Shown: positions 15,887 through 24,331 of the stretch, piece after piece
Layout of the letters: each line of letters starts with the position of its first letter
Numbering within the stretch: the first letter of the stretch is position 1
Assembly: GCA_947630765.1 (NCBI GenBank)
Contig: CANRIX010000010.1
Span: 23,928 to 87,927 of the forward strand
Length of the DNA stretch: 64,000 nt
Origin: an uncultured Clostridia bacterium
Lineage (GTDB): Bacteria > Bacillota > Clostridia > Oscillospirales > CAG-382
Reading direction: 5' to 3'
Made by a program: the position numbers and the translations under genes
The notes under the pieces: model-generated
The model's database searches: none
Told to the model about the DNA's origin: nothing
Seen by the model: the letters and a program-made list of their open reading frames with translations, nothing else

Positions 15887-17056
15887 TCATTCCCCAAGGT
15901 ACGCCCGGACGCCCCGGCGCAGGCGGTCAAGACCGTCGAGCAGGATGCTTCGCGGGCAGGCGATGTTCATGCGCAGGAAGCGCGAACCGTTGCCGCCGTA
16001 CTGTGCGCCGGCGGAGAGGTAGAGCCCGGTCCGTTCCCGCAGGAAGTGCGCGAGCGCCGCCGTGTCCTCCGAAACTTCGCCGCAGTCCAGCCAGAGCAGA
16101 TAGGTCGCCTGCGAGGGGAGCAGTGAAATCTGCGGGAGCTCCCTTGCGAGGAAGTCAGCGACGGTGCGTTTGTTTGCAAAGAGGTACCGCCGCAGGTCGT
16201 CCAGCCAGTCCCCACCCTGCGTGAAGGCGGCGACCGTGGCGTCGACGGCGAACGCGTTCGGTTCGGCGACCTCGTCCGTGTTCAATGCACGGTCCACGCG
16301 GCGTCGCAGCGCCGGGTTCGGCACGACCACCGCCGCCGTCTGCAGTCCCGCGAGGTTGAACGCTTTCGTCGGCGCGAGGCAGGTGACGCTGATGTCCCGG
16401 CACACGTCCGAAACCGACGCGAACGGCACATACGCGCACCCCGGGTCGGTCAGGTCGCAATGGATCTCGTCGGACAGCACCGTGACGGAATGTTCCTTAC
16501 ACAGTTCGCCGATGCGGGAAAGCGTTTCGCGGTCCCACAGCTTCCCGACCGGGTTGTGCGGGTTGCAGAGCAGAAGCAGGGTCGCCTGCGGGTCGGAAAG
16601 CGCCGCTTCAAGGGCGGAAAAGTCGATCCCGTACGCGTGCCCGTCGTAGACCAGCGGGCATTCCAGCACGCGCCGCCCGTTGTTTTCGATGGAATTGAAA
16701 AAGATGTTGTAGACCGGGGTCATCACGACCACCTTTTCCGCCGGGGTCGTCAGCTTGCGGACGGTCGTGGAGATCGCCGGCACCACGCCGGTGCAGAAGA
16801 TCAGCCATTCCCGGTCGATCGCAAAGCCGTGGCGGGTCGCCCACCACGTCCGATACGCGTCGTACCACGCGTCCGTGACCGTCGCGTAGCCGAACACCCC
16901 GTGCTTCGCACGGCGCTCGACCGCGTCGCGCACCGCGGGCGCCGTGGGGAAGTCCATGTCCGCCACCCACATGGGCAGTTCGTCCGCTCCGACGTCCCAT
17001 TTCAGCGAATTGGTCTGCCGCCGGTCGACCGGCAGGTCGAAACGCTCGTCGGTCAT
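15887..17056 (-). CDS. MalY/PatB-type pyridoxal-phosphate enzyme (cystathionine beta-lyase-like)
   Basis: 389 residues, fold type I aminotransferase of the MalY/PatB group. Family marks: PMWVADMDF at about 28, CNPHNPVGK near 163, LSDEIHCDL near 195, and the Schiff-base Lys in SVTCLAPTKAFNLAGLQ. These enzymes cleave cystathionine or cysteine, giving pyruvate and ammonia. Overlaps the DUF3737 stop region by 4 bp, so the two are co-translated. Which sulfur substrate it uses cannot be read from sequence. Confidence 0.88.
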   Translation of the reverse strand: MTDERFDLPVDRRQTNSLKWDVGADELPMWVADMDFPTAPAVRDAVERRAKHGVFGYATVTDAWYDAYRTWWATRHGFAIDREWLIFCTGVVPAISTTVRKLTTPAEKVVVMTPVYNIFFNSIENNGRRVLECPLVYDGHAYGIDFSALEAALSDPQATLLLLCNPHNPVGKLWDRETLSRIGELCKEHSVTVLSDEIHCDLTDPGCAYVPFASVSDVCRDISVTCLAPTKAFNLAGLQTAAVVVPNPALRRRVDRALNTDEVAEPNAFAVDATVAAFTQGGDWLDDLRRYLFANKRTVADFLARELPQISLLPSQATYLLWLDCGEVSEDTAALAHFLRERTGLYLSAGAQYGGNGSRFLRMNIACPRSILLDGLDRLRRGVRAYLGE

Positions 17057-17916
17057 GCCGGTTCCCCTTTCTTCGCGTCGGGGCCGGTGAGGACGACGGT
17101 TTTCGACGGGTCGATGCGCTGCGGGTCCATCGTCAATTCCCCGATCTCGTCCGCCCGGATCACGCCGCCGGACGGGTTGAACACGCTCTCCACCCGTCCC
17201 TTGATTTCCGCGTCGACGGTGGAATATTCAAAGGAAAGCGTGGTGTTGAGCAGTTTGCAGTTTTTCAGGGTGAGGTTTTCGATGTAGCAAAGCCCCTGCA
17301 GGCTTTCGATGGTGCAGTTGACAAAGGTCAGGTTTTTCGAGTTCCAGCCGAGGTATTCGCCGGAGAGGAAGCTGTCGTAAACCGTGACGTTCTGCGTGTT
17401 CCAGAACGCGTCCTTGGAGAGCATCTTTGCGTGCCGCACCTCGATGTCGCTCGCGCCGTCGAAGGCGTAGTTGCCGTAGAGCGTGAAATCTTGGATCCGC
17501 AGCCTGCGGCTGTTCATGCCGAAGTAGTCGCCCTTCGCCGTGACGCGTTCGAGCGAAACGTCCTCGCAGGTCCAGAGCGTCTCCGCCGCCTGCGAAAACG
17601 AGACGTTTTTCAGGGTCACGCCATGGCACCGCCGGAAGTTCTTCGGGGCGTCGAGCACGCAGTCCTCGAGCGTGATGTTGTCCGTGTACCACACGCCGGA
17701 ACGGGCCATTTCCAGCCAGGTACAGTCCTTCGCGTAGATGTTTTTCGCGTACCAGAGCGGGTATTTCCATTGAAACATACAGTTGTACAGCCGGATGTCC
17801 CGGCTTTCCTTCAGCGGCGACTCGCCGTCGGTGAATATGGTGTCGTGCAGTTCGAGGTCGGTCCCGTGGAACAGCGGGCGCTCGCCGACGTACACCTGTT
17901 GTCTGATCTCTTCCAT
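17053..17916 (-). CDS. DUF3737 family right-handed beta-helix protein
   Basis: 287 residues from ATG 17916 (GGAG 9 bp upstream; an in-frame ATG at 17937 lacks one). The protein is a run of short parallel strands with repeated polar and aromatic turns (for example DNITLEDCVLDAPKNFRRCH), the pattern of a pentapeptide/right-handed helix. DUF3737 proteins are often next to PLP enzymes or transporters in Firmicutes; activity is unknown. No signal peptide, so cytoplasmic. Confidence 0.85.
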   Translation of the reverse strand: MEEIRQQVYVGERPLFHGTDLELHDTIFTDGESPLKESRDIRLYNCMFQWKYPLWYAKNIYAKDCTWLEMARSGVWYTDNITLEDCVLDAPKNFRRCHGVTLKNVSFSQAAETLWTCEDVSLERVTAKGDYFGMNSRRLRIQDFTLYGNYAFDGASDIEVRHAKMLSKDAFWNTQNVTVYDSFLSGEYLGWNSKNLTFVNCTIESLQGLCYIENLTLKNCKLLNTTLSFEYSTVDAEIKGRVESVFNPSGGVIRADEIGELTMDPQRIDPSKTVVLTGPDAKKGEPA

Positions 17917-17951
17917 CGCGTATTCACTCCGTTTCATATTGACCATAGGAA

Positions 17952-17980
17952 AGTATACCCCTTGCGGGACGGCTTGTCAA
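17952..17980 (-). promoter_or_regulatory. sigma-A promoter of DUF3737-aminotransferase operon
   Basis: Minus-strand TTGACA (17980-17975), 17-bp spacer, TATACT (17957-17952). Confidence 0.75.
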
Positions 17981-18183
17981 GCCCCAACCGAGAAAATATA
18001 GGGCTGTCTCTGTTTTTGGGGGCAAACAATTGCGTGCAAAAGCTGCTGCTTCGCAAAACAGCTGTTATTGATGCTCTATCCCTAAAGGCTCCACTACCTT
18101 TTCCCCATTTTCAAAAATATCTAACATTACAATTTTGTATTCATTGTGATATTTTCTTTTCTATTCAAAATAATTTAGTAAAA

Positions 18184-18816
18184 TCAAATGTAAGACATAT
18201 CGTTCAACTTGGATAATACGTGATTCCCGGCTGAATCTTCGTATAACATTGACACACCTGCTGTTTTGCCGGATATATTAAATTTATCAAGCAAGTTCAA
18301 ATCAATTCCTAACCATAAAGCAAAAAAAATACGTAATGTTCCATCATGAGATACGATGATTAGGTTATTCTCTGATGGATCTATAATTTGATTATAAAAA
18401 ATAGAAACTCTACGCCAGACATCCTCTCTTGACTCTGCACCGTTAAAAACTTTTCCATCCTTTGTTGTTGCCCAATCTAACATGTCAGGCCATCGAGGAC
18501 ACTTCGCATTATTTCTTGCCCATTCTTTTGTCTTTCCAATAGCTTCACCTAAATGAAACTCTCTCAATAATGCGCTGTAAATCGGTTCTATTTTCAAATA
18601 ACCTGATATAATCTCGGCAGTATGCTTGGTTCTCTGCAAATCCGAGGCATACAAAACATACGTTTCGTCTTGTATTTCCATACGAAGTTTTTGACCAATA
18701 CGATTGGCATGTTCAATACCAAGATCAGTGAGATCCCAGTTTCCCCATGACCCAATCATGCCATTGATATGTTGCTCGGATTGCGGATGTTGTATTGTAA
18801 TTATTTTTTTTGACAT
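18184..18816 (-). CDS. histidine phosphatase-like protein with altered active-site motif
   Basis: 210 residues from ATG 18816. The fold matches phosphoglycerate-mutase-like phosphatases: N-terminal strand ITIQHPQSEQH, YASDLQRTKHTAEII near residue 55, and the second catalytic His in VSHDGTLR near 157. In the usual RHG motif Arg is replaced by Gln and Gly by Pro (QHP), so activity may be altered. The gene and about 200 bp on each side are visibly AT-rich and use A/T-ending codons, unlike all neighbours, which points to recent acquisition. No partner gene. Confidence 0.75.
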   Translation of the reverse strand: MSKKIITIQHPQSEQHINGMIGSWGNWDLTDLGIEHANRIGQKLRMEIQDETYVLYASDLQRTKHTAEIISGYLKIEPIYSALLREFHLGEAIGKTKEWARNNAKCPRWPDMLDWATTKDGKVFNGAESREDVWRRVSIFYNQIIDPSENNLIIVSHDGTLRIFFALWLGIDLNLLDKFNISGKTAGVSMLYEDSAGNHVLSKLNDMSYI

Positions 18817-18948
18817 AAATACGACCATTCCGTTCTTCTACAATGCAGTACACAGCAAGTGTGTATCATGTAGCATTCAAAATAGTATTCAAAATGACCC
18901 CGAGAAATCGGATAATAAATAGCAATATACCACATATAAAGTATAAAT

Positions 18949-18992
18949 GCATTCGCCATTCAAAACGGCGAACCGTTTTGAATGGCGAATGC
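18949..18992. repeat. perfect 20-bp inverted repeat with CGAA loop
   Basis: 18949-18968 and 18973-18992 are exact complements around CGAA. It lies 37 bp before structured repeat copy 2. No T-run follows, so it is not a simple terminator. The 356-bp region 18817-19172 holds this and the repeat, no gene. Confidence 0.7.
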
Positions 18993-19028
18993 CCCCTTTC
19001 GGGACGTGCCGACGACGTCTGCACGTTT

Positions 19029-19120
19029 GAAAACCGGCTGCGTCAGCGCCACTTCTGACGCCGCCTTCGCCGCTTTTCTCTTAAGGTGTTCCGCAGACGG
19101 CACATGTCCGTCTGCGGAAC
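19029..19120. repeat. structured intergenic repeat, copy 2, with adjoining hairpin
   Basis: Same 60-bp unit as 14774-14833 (52 of 60 identical), here with one mismatch in the closing inverted ends, followed directly by a different but equally strong 13-bp stem (19088-19100 with 19108-19120). The neighbouring hairpins differ in sequence between copies while the arrangement is kept. Confidence 0.6.
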
Positions 19121-19172
19121 AGTATTCCTATTTGTCTACGACAAGCCCTTTATGTTTGGCGTATGCGTCGTT

Positions 19173-20411
19173 TCAGAAGCCCAGCTGCTCGTCCGGCTCG
19201 GTCGGGGAAACGAAGTCCGGCTGATAGGAGAAGCTCCAGCTGCTGACGAAGGTCCACTCGGTACCCTTCTTGACGAGGGACGGCGTGCCGAGCGCGAAGG
19301 AGGAGAAGTAGAGCTTGTTGGAACTGGGGTTCATGTCCCAGAGCTTGACGTAATCGGTCGAGCGGTAGAACTGGTCGTCGGGGTTATAGATCTGCATGGT
19401 CATGTGGTAGGCCGGGGCCTGCTCGCCCCACATTTCGACCTTGCAGGCGTTGTTGCCGTCGTTGAAGTTGTTGCCGTAGTTGCTCGTGCCGGTCAGCGGG
19501 GTCTGGACCAGTTTTTCCGTGCCGTCGACGTTGTAGAATTTCGTCCAGTTGCCGTACTGCTTCATGATCGGCATCATGCAGGTATAGGACATCTGGAAGT
19601 AGACGTTCCGCGTCATGTACAGCTTGGATTGAACGAACACGTCCTCTCCGTTGAACAGGTACAGCTTTTCGACGTTGATCATCACGTTGTCCTGCGTATA
19701 TTCACCGGCGTAGATGTTGTTGTGAATGACCACGCGAAGTCCGTCGACGGTCAGCGTTTCGCCGTCCTTCGGCTCCAGCTTTTCGCCGGTCTTCCCGTCG
19801 TAGAAGGTCATGTCGATGAAGTGGTCGTTGGTTTTCGTGGTATCCTCGGCGGTCCAGTCGGTCGCGGTGTAGTCGCCGTGGTTGCCGCCGCGGAAGGTGC
19901 CGCTCGAACCGGAATCCGGTCCGCAGCGAAGGACCCATTCAAAGTCGGTCGACGCGCCGATGATCTGCGCCATGACGCCGGCCGCGTCCGTGTGCTGGAC
20001 GGCGCCGAGCATATACATCCCCCAGCGCTTCCTGACCAATTGCGTCATGTACGAACCGCCCTCGGGGTAATCGTAGTAGATCGAATAGACGCCGTTCGTC
20101 CCGTTGCAGACGACCCGCATCTTCTTGAAGTCGATCCCGTCGGTCGCGCCGAGGTTTTCGGCGAACGTGTCGGTATAGGCGTCGTTGTAGTTTTCCGGGA
20201 TCTCGTACTCCATGTAAGCTGCCTCCCTCGGCGGTTCGGTGCTGGTTTCTTCGCTGACGGTCTCCGTGCCGCTCACCGCTTCGCTGTCGGTTTCCGCACC
20301 GCTGACCTCCTCGCTGTTATCCGTGCGCTGAGGGTCCCCGGCGCAGGCGCAGAGCAGGATCGCCGCAAGCAGGCAGAGCAGGACGGCGCGAAAGATGTAC
20401 TTTGCGTTCAT
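19173..20411 (-). CDS. lipoprotein of unknown function
   Basis: 412 residues. Signal peptide with lipobox LLCAC (Cys at about 23), a Ser/Thr/Glu-rich linker to residue 65, then a compact domain rich in Trp, Tyr and Asn (for example NYGNNFNDGNNAC, TWTAEDTTKTNDHFID). The pattern suggests a secreted beta-rich, possibly ligand-binding domain, but I recognise no family. It follows plsC by 52 bp without a clear promoter and may be co-transcribed with it. Confidence 0.7.
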   Translation of the reverse strand: MNAKYIFRAVLLCLLAAILLCACAGDPQRTDNSEEVSGAETDSEAVSGTETVSEETSTEPPREAAYMEYEIPENYNDAYTDTFAENLGATDGIDFKKMRVVCNGTNGVYSIYYDYPEGGSYMTQLVRKRWGMYMLGAVQHTDAAGVMAQIIGASTDFEWVLRCGPDSGSSGTFRGGNHGDYTATDWTAEDTTKTNDHFIDMTFYDGKTGEKLEPKDGETLTVDGLRVVIHNNIYAGEYTQDNVMINVEKLYLFNGEDVFVQSKLYMTRNVYFQMSYTCMMPIMKQYGNWTKFYNVDGTEKLVQTPLTGTSNYGNNFNDGNNACKVEMWGEQAPAYHMTMQIYNPDDQFYRSTDYVKLWDMNPSSNKLYFSSFALGTPSLVKKGTEWTFVSSWSFSYQPDFVSPTEPDEQLGF

Positions 20412-20463
20412 TTTGGTATGACCATTCCTTTCCTTTGCGGGTGTATCGCGAAAGCAATTTGTT

Positions 20464-21300
20464 TTACGGGGTTTTCAGGGCGCCCTCCAGGAGCGACGAA
20501 ACGCGTTCGCTCAGCGCCGTGGTCCGCAGGGCGAGCACTTCCTCGACCGGCAGCACATCGCAGACCGTCAGCGTCACCTCCGTGCGCCGAAACGGGAAGT
20601 TGCGCGTGACTTCGGCGGTCCCGCGCGTCGCGACGACGGCGACGGGCGCCTTCGCCTTTTGCGCGATCATCAGCACGCCGTCGTGGAACGGCAGAAGCGC
20701 CGGGAGCGGTTGGTCCTTCGGCGCACCCTTTTGGAGCCGGTTGCGGGTCCCTTCCGGGTACACGCCCATCGAGCAGACGCCGCGCGAGAGCTGGTCGGCG
20801 GCGGCGCGGACCGTGCGGACGGCATTCCGCGCATCCGTGCGGTCGATCGCGAGAAAGCCGCAGTAACGCGCGAATTTCCCGATGAGCGGGACGCGCAGGA
20901 TCTCCGGCTTGGCGACGAAAGAAAGCGGTCGACGCGGGAAAGCGGCGACGGCGACGATCGGGTCGAACAGGGAGCGGTGGTTGGAAACCAGCAGCAGCGG
21001 TTCGTCCGGCAGCTTTTCGGCGCCTTCCACCCGCACGGTCACCCGGGACGCCGCGCAGACCGCACGAAGGGTTTCCACCAGAAACCACCGTGCGACCGGG
21101 TGCTCCCGCTCCAACGGGGTCTTCGGACGCAGAAACAGGGAGACGCCAAACAGGAGCAGGACGTACAGCAGGATGATCCCCGCGAGGAACGCGACGAACA
21201 ACCCGACGAACGCCGGCAGGAGCCACACCTTGGTGATGTCCCAAAGCACGCAACAGAGCGCGGACAGCAGAGCGCCCGCCGCGCCGAAAGCGAGCAGCAC
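20464..21300 (-). CDS. plsC: 1-acyl-sn-glycerol-3-phosphate acyltransferase
   Basis: 278 residues, PlsC/LPLAT family; it adds the second acyl chain to make phosphatidic acid. Catalytic NHRSLFDP (HX4D) is near residue 107 and the substrate motif PEGTRN near 180. Two or three hydrophobic segments fill residues 1-60, an N-terminal membrane extension. GTG 21300 has AAAGGGAGG 9 bp upstream. Own promoter overlapping the end of ylbJ. Confidence 0.9.
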   Translation of the reverse strand: MLLAFGAAGALLSALCCVLWDITKVWLLPAFVGLFVAFLAGIILLYVLLLFGVSLFLRPKTPLEREHPVARWFLVETLRAVCAASRVTVRVEGAEKLPDEPLLLVSNHRSLFDPIVAVAAFPRRPLSFVAKPEILRVPLIGKFARYCGFLAIDRTDARNAVRTVRAAADQLSRGVCSMGVYPEGTRNRLQKGAPKDQPLPALLPFHDGVLMIAQKAKAPVAVVATRGTAEVTRNFPFRRTEVTLTVCDVLPVEEVLALRTTALSERVSSLLEGALKTP

Positions 21301-21329
21301 GTTCGACCGCCTCCCTTTCCGTTTTTTCT

Positions 21330-21358
21330 ATTATATTCCTTTTCGGCGGGTTTGTCAA
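21330..21358 (-). promoter_or_regulatory. sigma-A promoter of plsC
   Basis: Minus-strand TTGACA (21358-21353), 17-bp spacer, TATAAT (21335-21330). The -35 element includes the TGA stop of ylbJ, so plsC can be expressed apart from the sporulation gene. Confidence 0.75.
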
Positions 21359-22260
21359 GCGAAAAGTGCCGTAAGCAGCAGCAAAAATGCGCCGGTCAGC
21401 AGTTTTCCGAGCAGGTAGGGGCGCAAGGACAGCTTCCCGCGCGTCACCGAGGCGACCTGCGCACATACGCAGAGCCCCGCGCAGCCGACGGTCCCCGCCG
21501 CGAGCAGTCTGCCGGTCTTCCCGCCGATCGCGGCCGCCCGCCCGACGCCGGAGGAGAATTCCAGCAGACCCTGCAGGACCGCCGCCCCGACGCCGTCCGG
21601 CGAAAGCCCGAAAATTTGCAGCAGCAGGTCCGCCGACGCGCCGAAGAACACCAGCATGCCGCCGAGCTCGAGCATGGTGTGCGCACTTCCCGCGACCGCT
21701 TTCGCGACCGCGCCGATACCGGCGTCCGTCCGCGCCGACGGGACGCGCACCCCGCCGCAGGACGGGCGGAGGACGGCGAACAGCACGCCCGCCGCGAGCA
21801 GGGCGGCGAGCAGCTGCAGCAGGGCGAGCCGGACGCCGAACCCGACGTCCCCGAACAGCGTGCTGCCGACCACGCCGACGAGGAACGGCAGGGAGGCGAG
21901 ATTGGAAAACCCGCACAGGAATTCCGCGCGGGCCTTGGAGATGCGCCCTTCCTCGTACAGCTGCACCGCCGTCCGTGCGCCGACCGGGAACCCGCACAGC
22001 ACCCCGAGCGCAAGCCCGGTCAGCTCCACGCCGAACGGAAAGCGGTAGAGCGCCCGCGCCGGCGGGGAGGACACCAGCAGCCCGGACAGGCACAGTGCGC
22101 CGAACAGCGACGGGAACACCGCCTTGACGAAGAACGTCAGCCGCCCGAGCGTCAGGGTCGCGGACAGCGACGGGTGCGCGAGCAAAAGGGCGAACAGCGC
22201 AAGCGGAAAAAGCGGGAAAAGGCACCGGGACGTCCGGCGCAGACCGGCAGACAGGTTCAT
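21355..22260 (-). CDS. ylbJ: sporulation integral membrane protein YlbJ-like
   Basis: 301 residues with about eight hydrophobic segments and the family mark LCGFPVGARTAVQLYEEG near residue 90, as in YlbJ/nucleoside-recognition proteins. In Bacillus ylbJ is a sigma-E gene needed for spore cortex formation; it is shorter here than B. subtilis YlbJ (about 400). It is divergent from yqfC, another sigma-E type gene, across 72 bp, though I could not define a sigma-E promoter. Confidence 0.8.
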   Translation of the reverse strand: MNLSAGLRRTSRCLFPLFPLALFALLLAHPSLSATLTLGRLTFFVKAVFPSLFGALCLSGLLVSSPPARALYRFPFGVELTGLALGVLCGFPVGARTAVQLYEEGRISKARAEFLCGFSNLASLPFLVGVVGSTLFGDVGFGVRLALLQLLAALLAAGVLFAVLRPSCGGVRVPSARTDAGIGAVAKAVAGSAHTMLELGGMLVFFGASADLLLQIFGLSPDGVGAAVLQGLLEFSSGVGRAAAIGGKTGRLLAAGTVGCAGLCVCAQVASVTRGKLSLRPYLLGKLLTGAFLLLLTALFA

Positions 22261-22332
22261 AAAATCCCTCCGGCACCAATATACTGTTGATGCGGCCGGG
22301 GGTATGCCTTTTCCCGGTTCGCGGAAAGGCGC

Positions 22333-22587
22333 GTGAGGCGGGTTTTGCTGAAGAAACTACCCCGTTCGGAAGGGGTTTACATCGAATGGCGCAACGGGAA
22401 CCGACTGCTCGCCGAGGGGATCGACAGCCTGCTGGAATACGGCGAGGAACGGGTCGCCGTCGGCGCAGGGGACCGGCGGATCGTCTTTGAGGGCGACGCT
22501 CTGGAGATGACCTTCCTTTCGGAGAACCGCATCGTGCTCGAGGGGGAGATCCGCGTCGTCCGCTACGAAACCGAAAGGGAGGGTTAG
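22333..22587 (+). CDS. yqfC: sporulation protein YqfC
   Basis: 84 residues, YabP/YqfC family: short beta-rich protein with the typical GNRLLAEGIDSLLEYGEERV and FLSENRIVLEGEIRV sections. In Bacillus it is made in the mother cell under sigma-E. Start is GTG 22333, preceded by GGAAAGG. It is followed after 3 bp by yqfD, the conserved pair. Confidence 0.88.
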   Translation: MRRVLLKKLPRSEGVYIEWRNGNRLLAEGIDSLLEYGEERVAVGAGDRRIVFEGDALEMTFLSENRIVLEGEIRVVRYETEREG

Positions 22588-22590
22588 GAG

Positions 22591-23808
22591 ATGTACCGCT
22601 TTCTGCACCCGCTGTTCGGGGAGTACCAGATCCGCCTGCGGGGAGAGGGCGTCCTGCCGTTCCTGTACCGGCTGAGCGCCGACGGGGTGCTGTTCTGGCG
22701 CGTCCGGCGGGAGGAGGACGGCGCCGTCCTGCTGCGGACCTCCCTGTCCTGTGCCGAGGGGCTGTTCGCCGGGGCGAAGGAGGCGGGGCTGGAGGCGGAA
22801 CTGCTTCGCAGGCGGGGACTGCCGTTCCTGTTTGCCCGGTATCGGAAGCGGCCGGGACTGCTGGTCGGGATGTTTTTAGGGCTGGCGCTGCTGTTCTGGG
22901 CGGAGCTGTTCGTCTGGAAGGTGTCGGTCAACGGGAATATCCTGCTGACGGACGAGGAAGTCGTCGAAGCGCTCGCGGACTGCGGGGTCCGCGTGGGGAG
23001 CTATATCCCGGATATCCCGATTTTGCGGGTGCAGAACGAGTTCCTGCTGCACTTCCGGGACGTTTCCTCCATCGCCATCAACGTCAAAGGCACGCACATC
23101 GAGGTCGAACTGCTCGAGCGCACCCACGCGCCGGAGATCGACCCGAACGACGGGGTATGCGACCTCGTCGCGTCCGAGGACGGCATCGTCCTTTCGGTGG
23201 ACGTGGCGGCGGGGACGGCGCTGGTGCGCCCGGGGGACGTGGTCACGGCGGGGCAGACGCTGGTCAGCGGCTACACGGTCGACGGGCGCGGGGTCTACCG
23301 CCTGCACCACGCACGCGGCAGCGTCAAGGCGCAGACCTACGAACGCTGTTCGTTCGTCATACCGCTGGAACGCACGGTCAAGCACTACACCGGGCGGACC
23401 GAAAAAAAGACGACCCTCACCCTGCTGGGCAAGCGTCTGGATCTGTTTCGGACGGAGGAATGCCGGTTCGACAGCTTCGACACGACGGTCGAAGAAGAAA
23501 CGGTTCTGCTTTTCGGGATCGCGGAGACGCCGATCCGAAGCACCAGCGTGACCTACGCCGAATACACCCCGGAAACCGTGACCGTCACGCCGGAGCAGGC
23601 GCAAAGGGAGGCGGAGGAGGCGTTCCGCGCATGGCTGGAGCGGCAGACGGACGAGGTGCTCGAGAGCACGAGCAGCATCAGCTTCGACGAGATCCAGAAC
23701 GCCTGTATCCTCGACGCGGAGATCACGTTTCGGAAGGAATTGACCGTGGATTCCCCGCTCACGCCCGGGGAGACGCCGCCGGAGGGACTGACTCCGAGCG
23801 TGACTTGA
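22591..23808 (+). CDS. yqfD: sporulation protein YqfD
   Basis: 405 residues. One membrane span near residues 88-110 (LLVGMFLGLALLFWAELFVW) after an N-terminal cytoplasmic domain, then a large extracytoplasmic region starting VSVNGNILLTDEEV, as in YqfD, a sigma-E-controlled membrane protein. Co-transcribed with yqfC (AGGGTTAGGAG before ATG). The usual downstream phoH/ybeY genes are absent; instead a convergent gene overlaps its 3' end by 50 bp. Confidence 0.9.
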   Translation: MYRFLHPLFGEYQIRLRGEGVLPFLYRLSADGVLFWRVRREEDGAVLLRTSLSCAEGLFAGAKEAGLEAELLRRRGLPFLFARYRKRPGLLVGMFLGLALLFWAELFVWKVSVNGNILLTDEEVVEALADCGVRVGSYIPDIPILRVQNEFLLHFRDVSSIAINVKGTHIEVELLERTHAPEIDPNDGVCDLVASEDGIVLSVDVAAGTALVRPGDVVTAGQTLVSGYTVDGRGVYRLHHARGSVKAQTYERCSFVIPLERTVKHYTGRTEKKTTLTLLGKRLDLFRTEECRFDSFDTTVEEETVLLFGIAETPIRSTSVTYAEYTPETVTVTPEQAQREAEEAFRAWLERQTDEVLESTSSISFDEIQNACILDAEITFRKELTVDSPLTPGETPPEGLTPSVT

Positions 23809-24331
23809 ACAGGTCGTTCCCGTACGCGTCCACCGCGACGGTCAGCGGGAATTCCCGGAATTCCAGCCGCTTGACGGATTCGCACCCCAGTTCCGGGAAA
23901 GCAATCTCCTCACAGGAAACGATATGGCTTGCGTAGAAGGCGCCCGCGCCGCCGACCGCGATGAGGTAGACGCCGCCGGTTTCCCGGATCGCGTCCACGA
24001 CTTCCGCGCTCCGACCGCCCTTGCCGACGGTCCCCTTCAGACCCAGCCGGTAGAGCGACGGGGCGAACGCGTCCATGCGGCAGGACGTCGTCGGGCCGAA
24101 CGAGCCGCACACCCGCCCTTCCGGCGCCGGGGTCGGTCCGGCGTAATAGAGGAAAGCGCCCTCCAGCGGGAACGGCAGGGGGTTCCCCGCCGCGAGCAGC
24201 TCGGCCATCTTCTTGTGCGCCGCGTCCCGGGCGGTGTAGACCGTCCCGCTCAGCAGCAGCGTGTCCCCCGCGTGCAGCTCCGGCACCCAGCGCTTCGCGT
24301 CCTCGACGCGGACCGAACGGACCCCGCTCAC
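23759..24331 (-). CDS. class I fumarate hydratase / tartrate dehydratase beta subunit
   Basis: 190 residues, the normal size of a stand-alone FumB-C/TtdB subunit, which with an iron-sulfur alpha subunit interconverts fumarate and malate or dehydrates tartrate. Marks: LLLSGTVYTARDAAHKKM near residue 22, PTTSCRMDAFAP near 82 (usually GR, here CR), GKGGRS near 105, and the C-terminal AVDAYGNDLF. GTG 24331 overlaps the preceding TGA. The alpha subunit gene is not in the window. Overlaps convergent yqfD by 50 bp. Confidence 0.85.
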   Translation of the reverse strand: MSGVRSVRVEDAKRWVPELHAGDTLLLSGTVYTARDAAHKKMAELLAAGNPLPFPLEGAFLYYAGPTPAPEGRVCGSFGPTTSCRMDAFAPSLYRLGLKGTVGKGGRSAEVVDAIRETGGVYLIAVGGAGAFYASHIVSCEEIAFPELGCESVKRLEFREFPLTVAVDAYGNDLFKSRSESVPPAASPRA

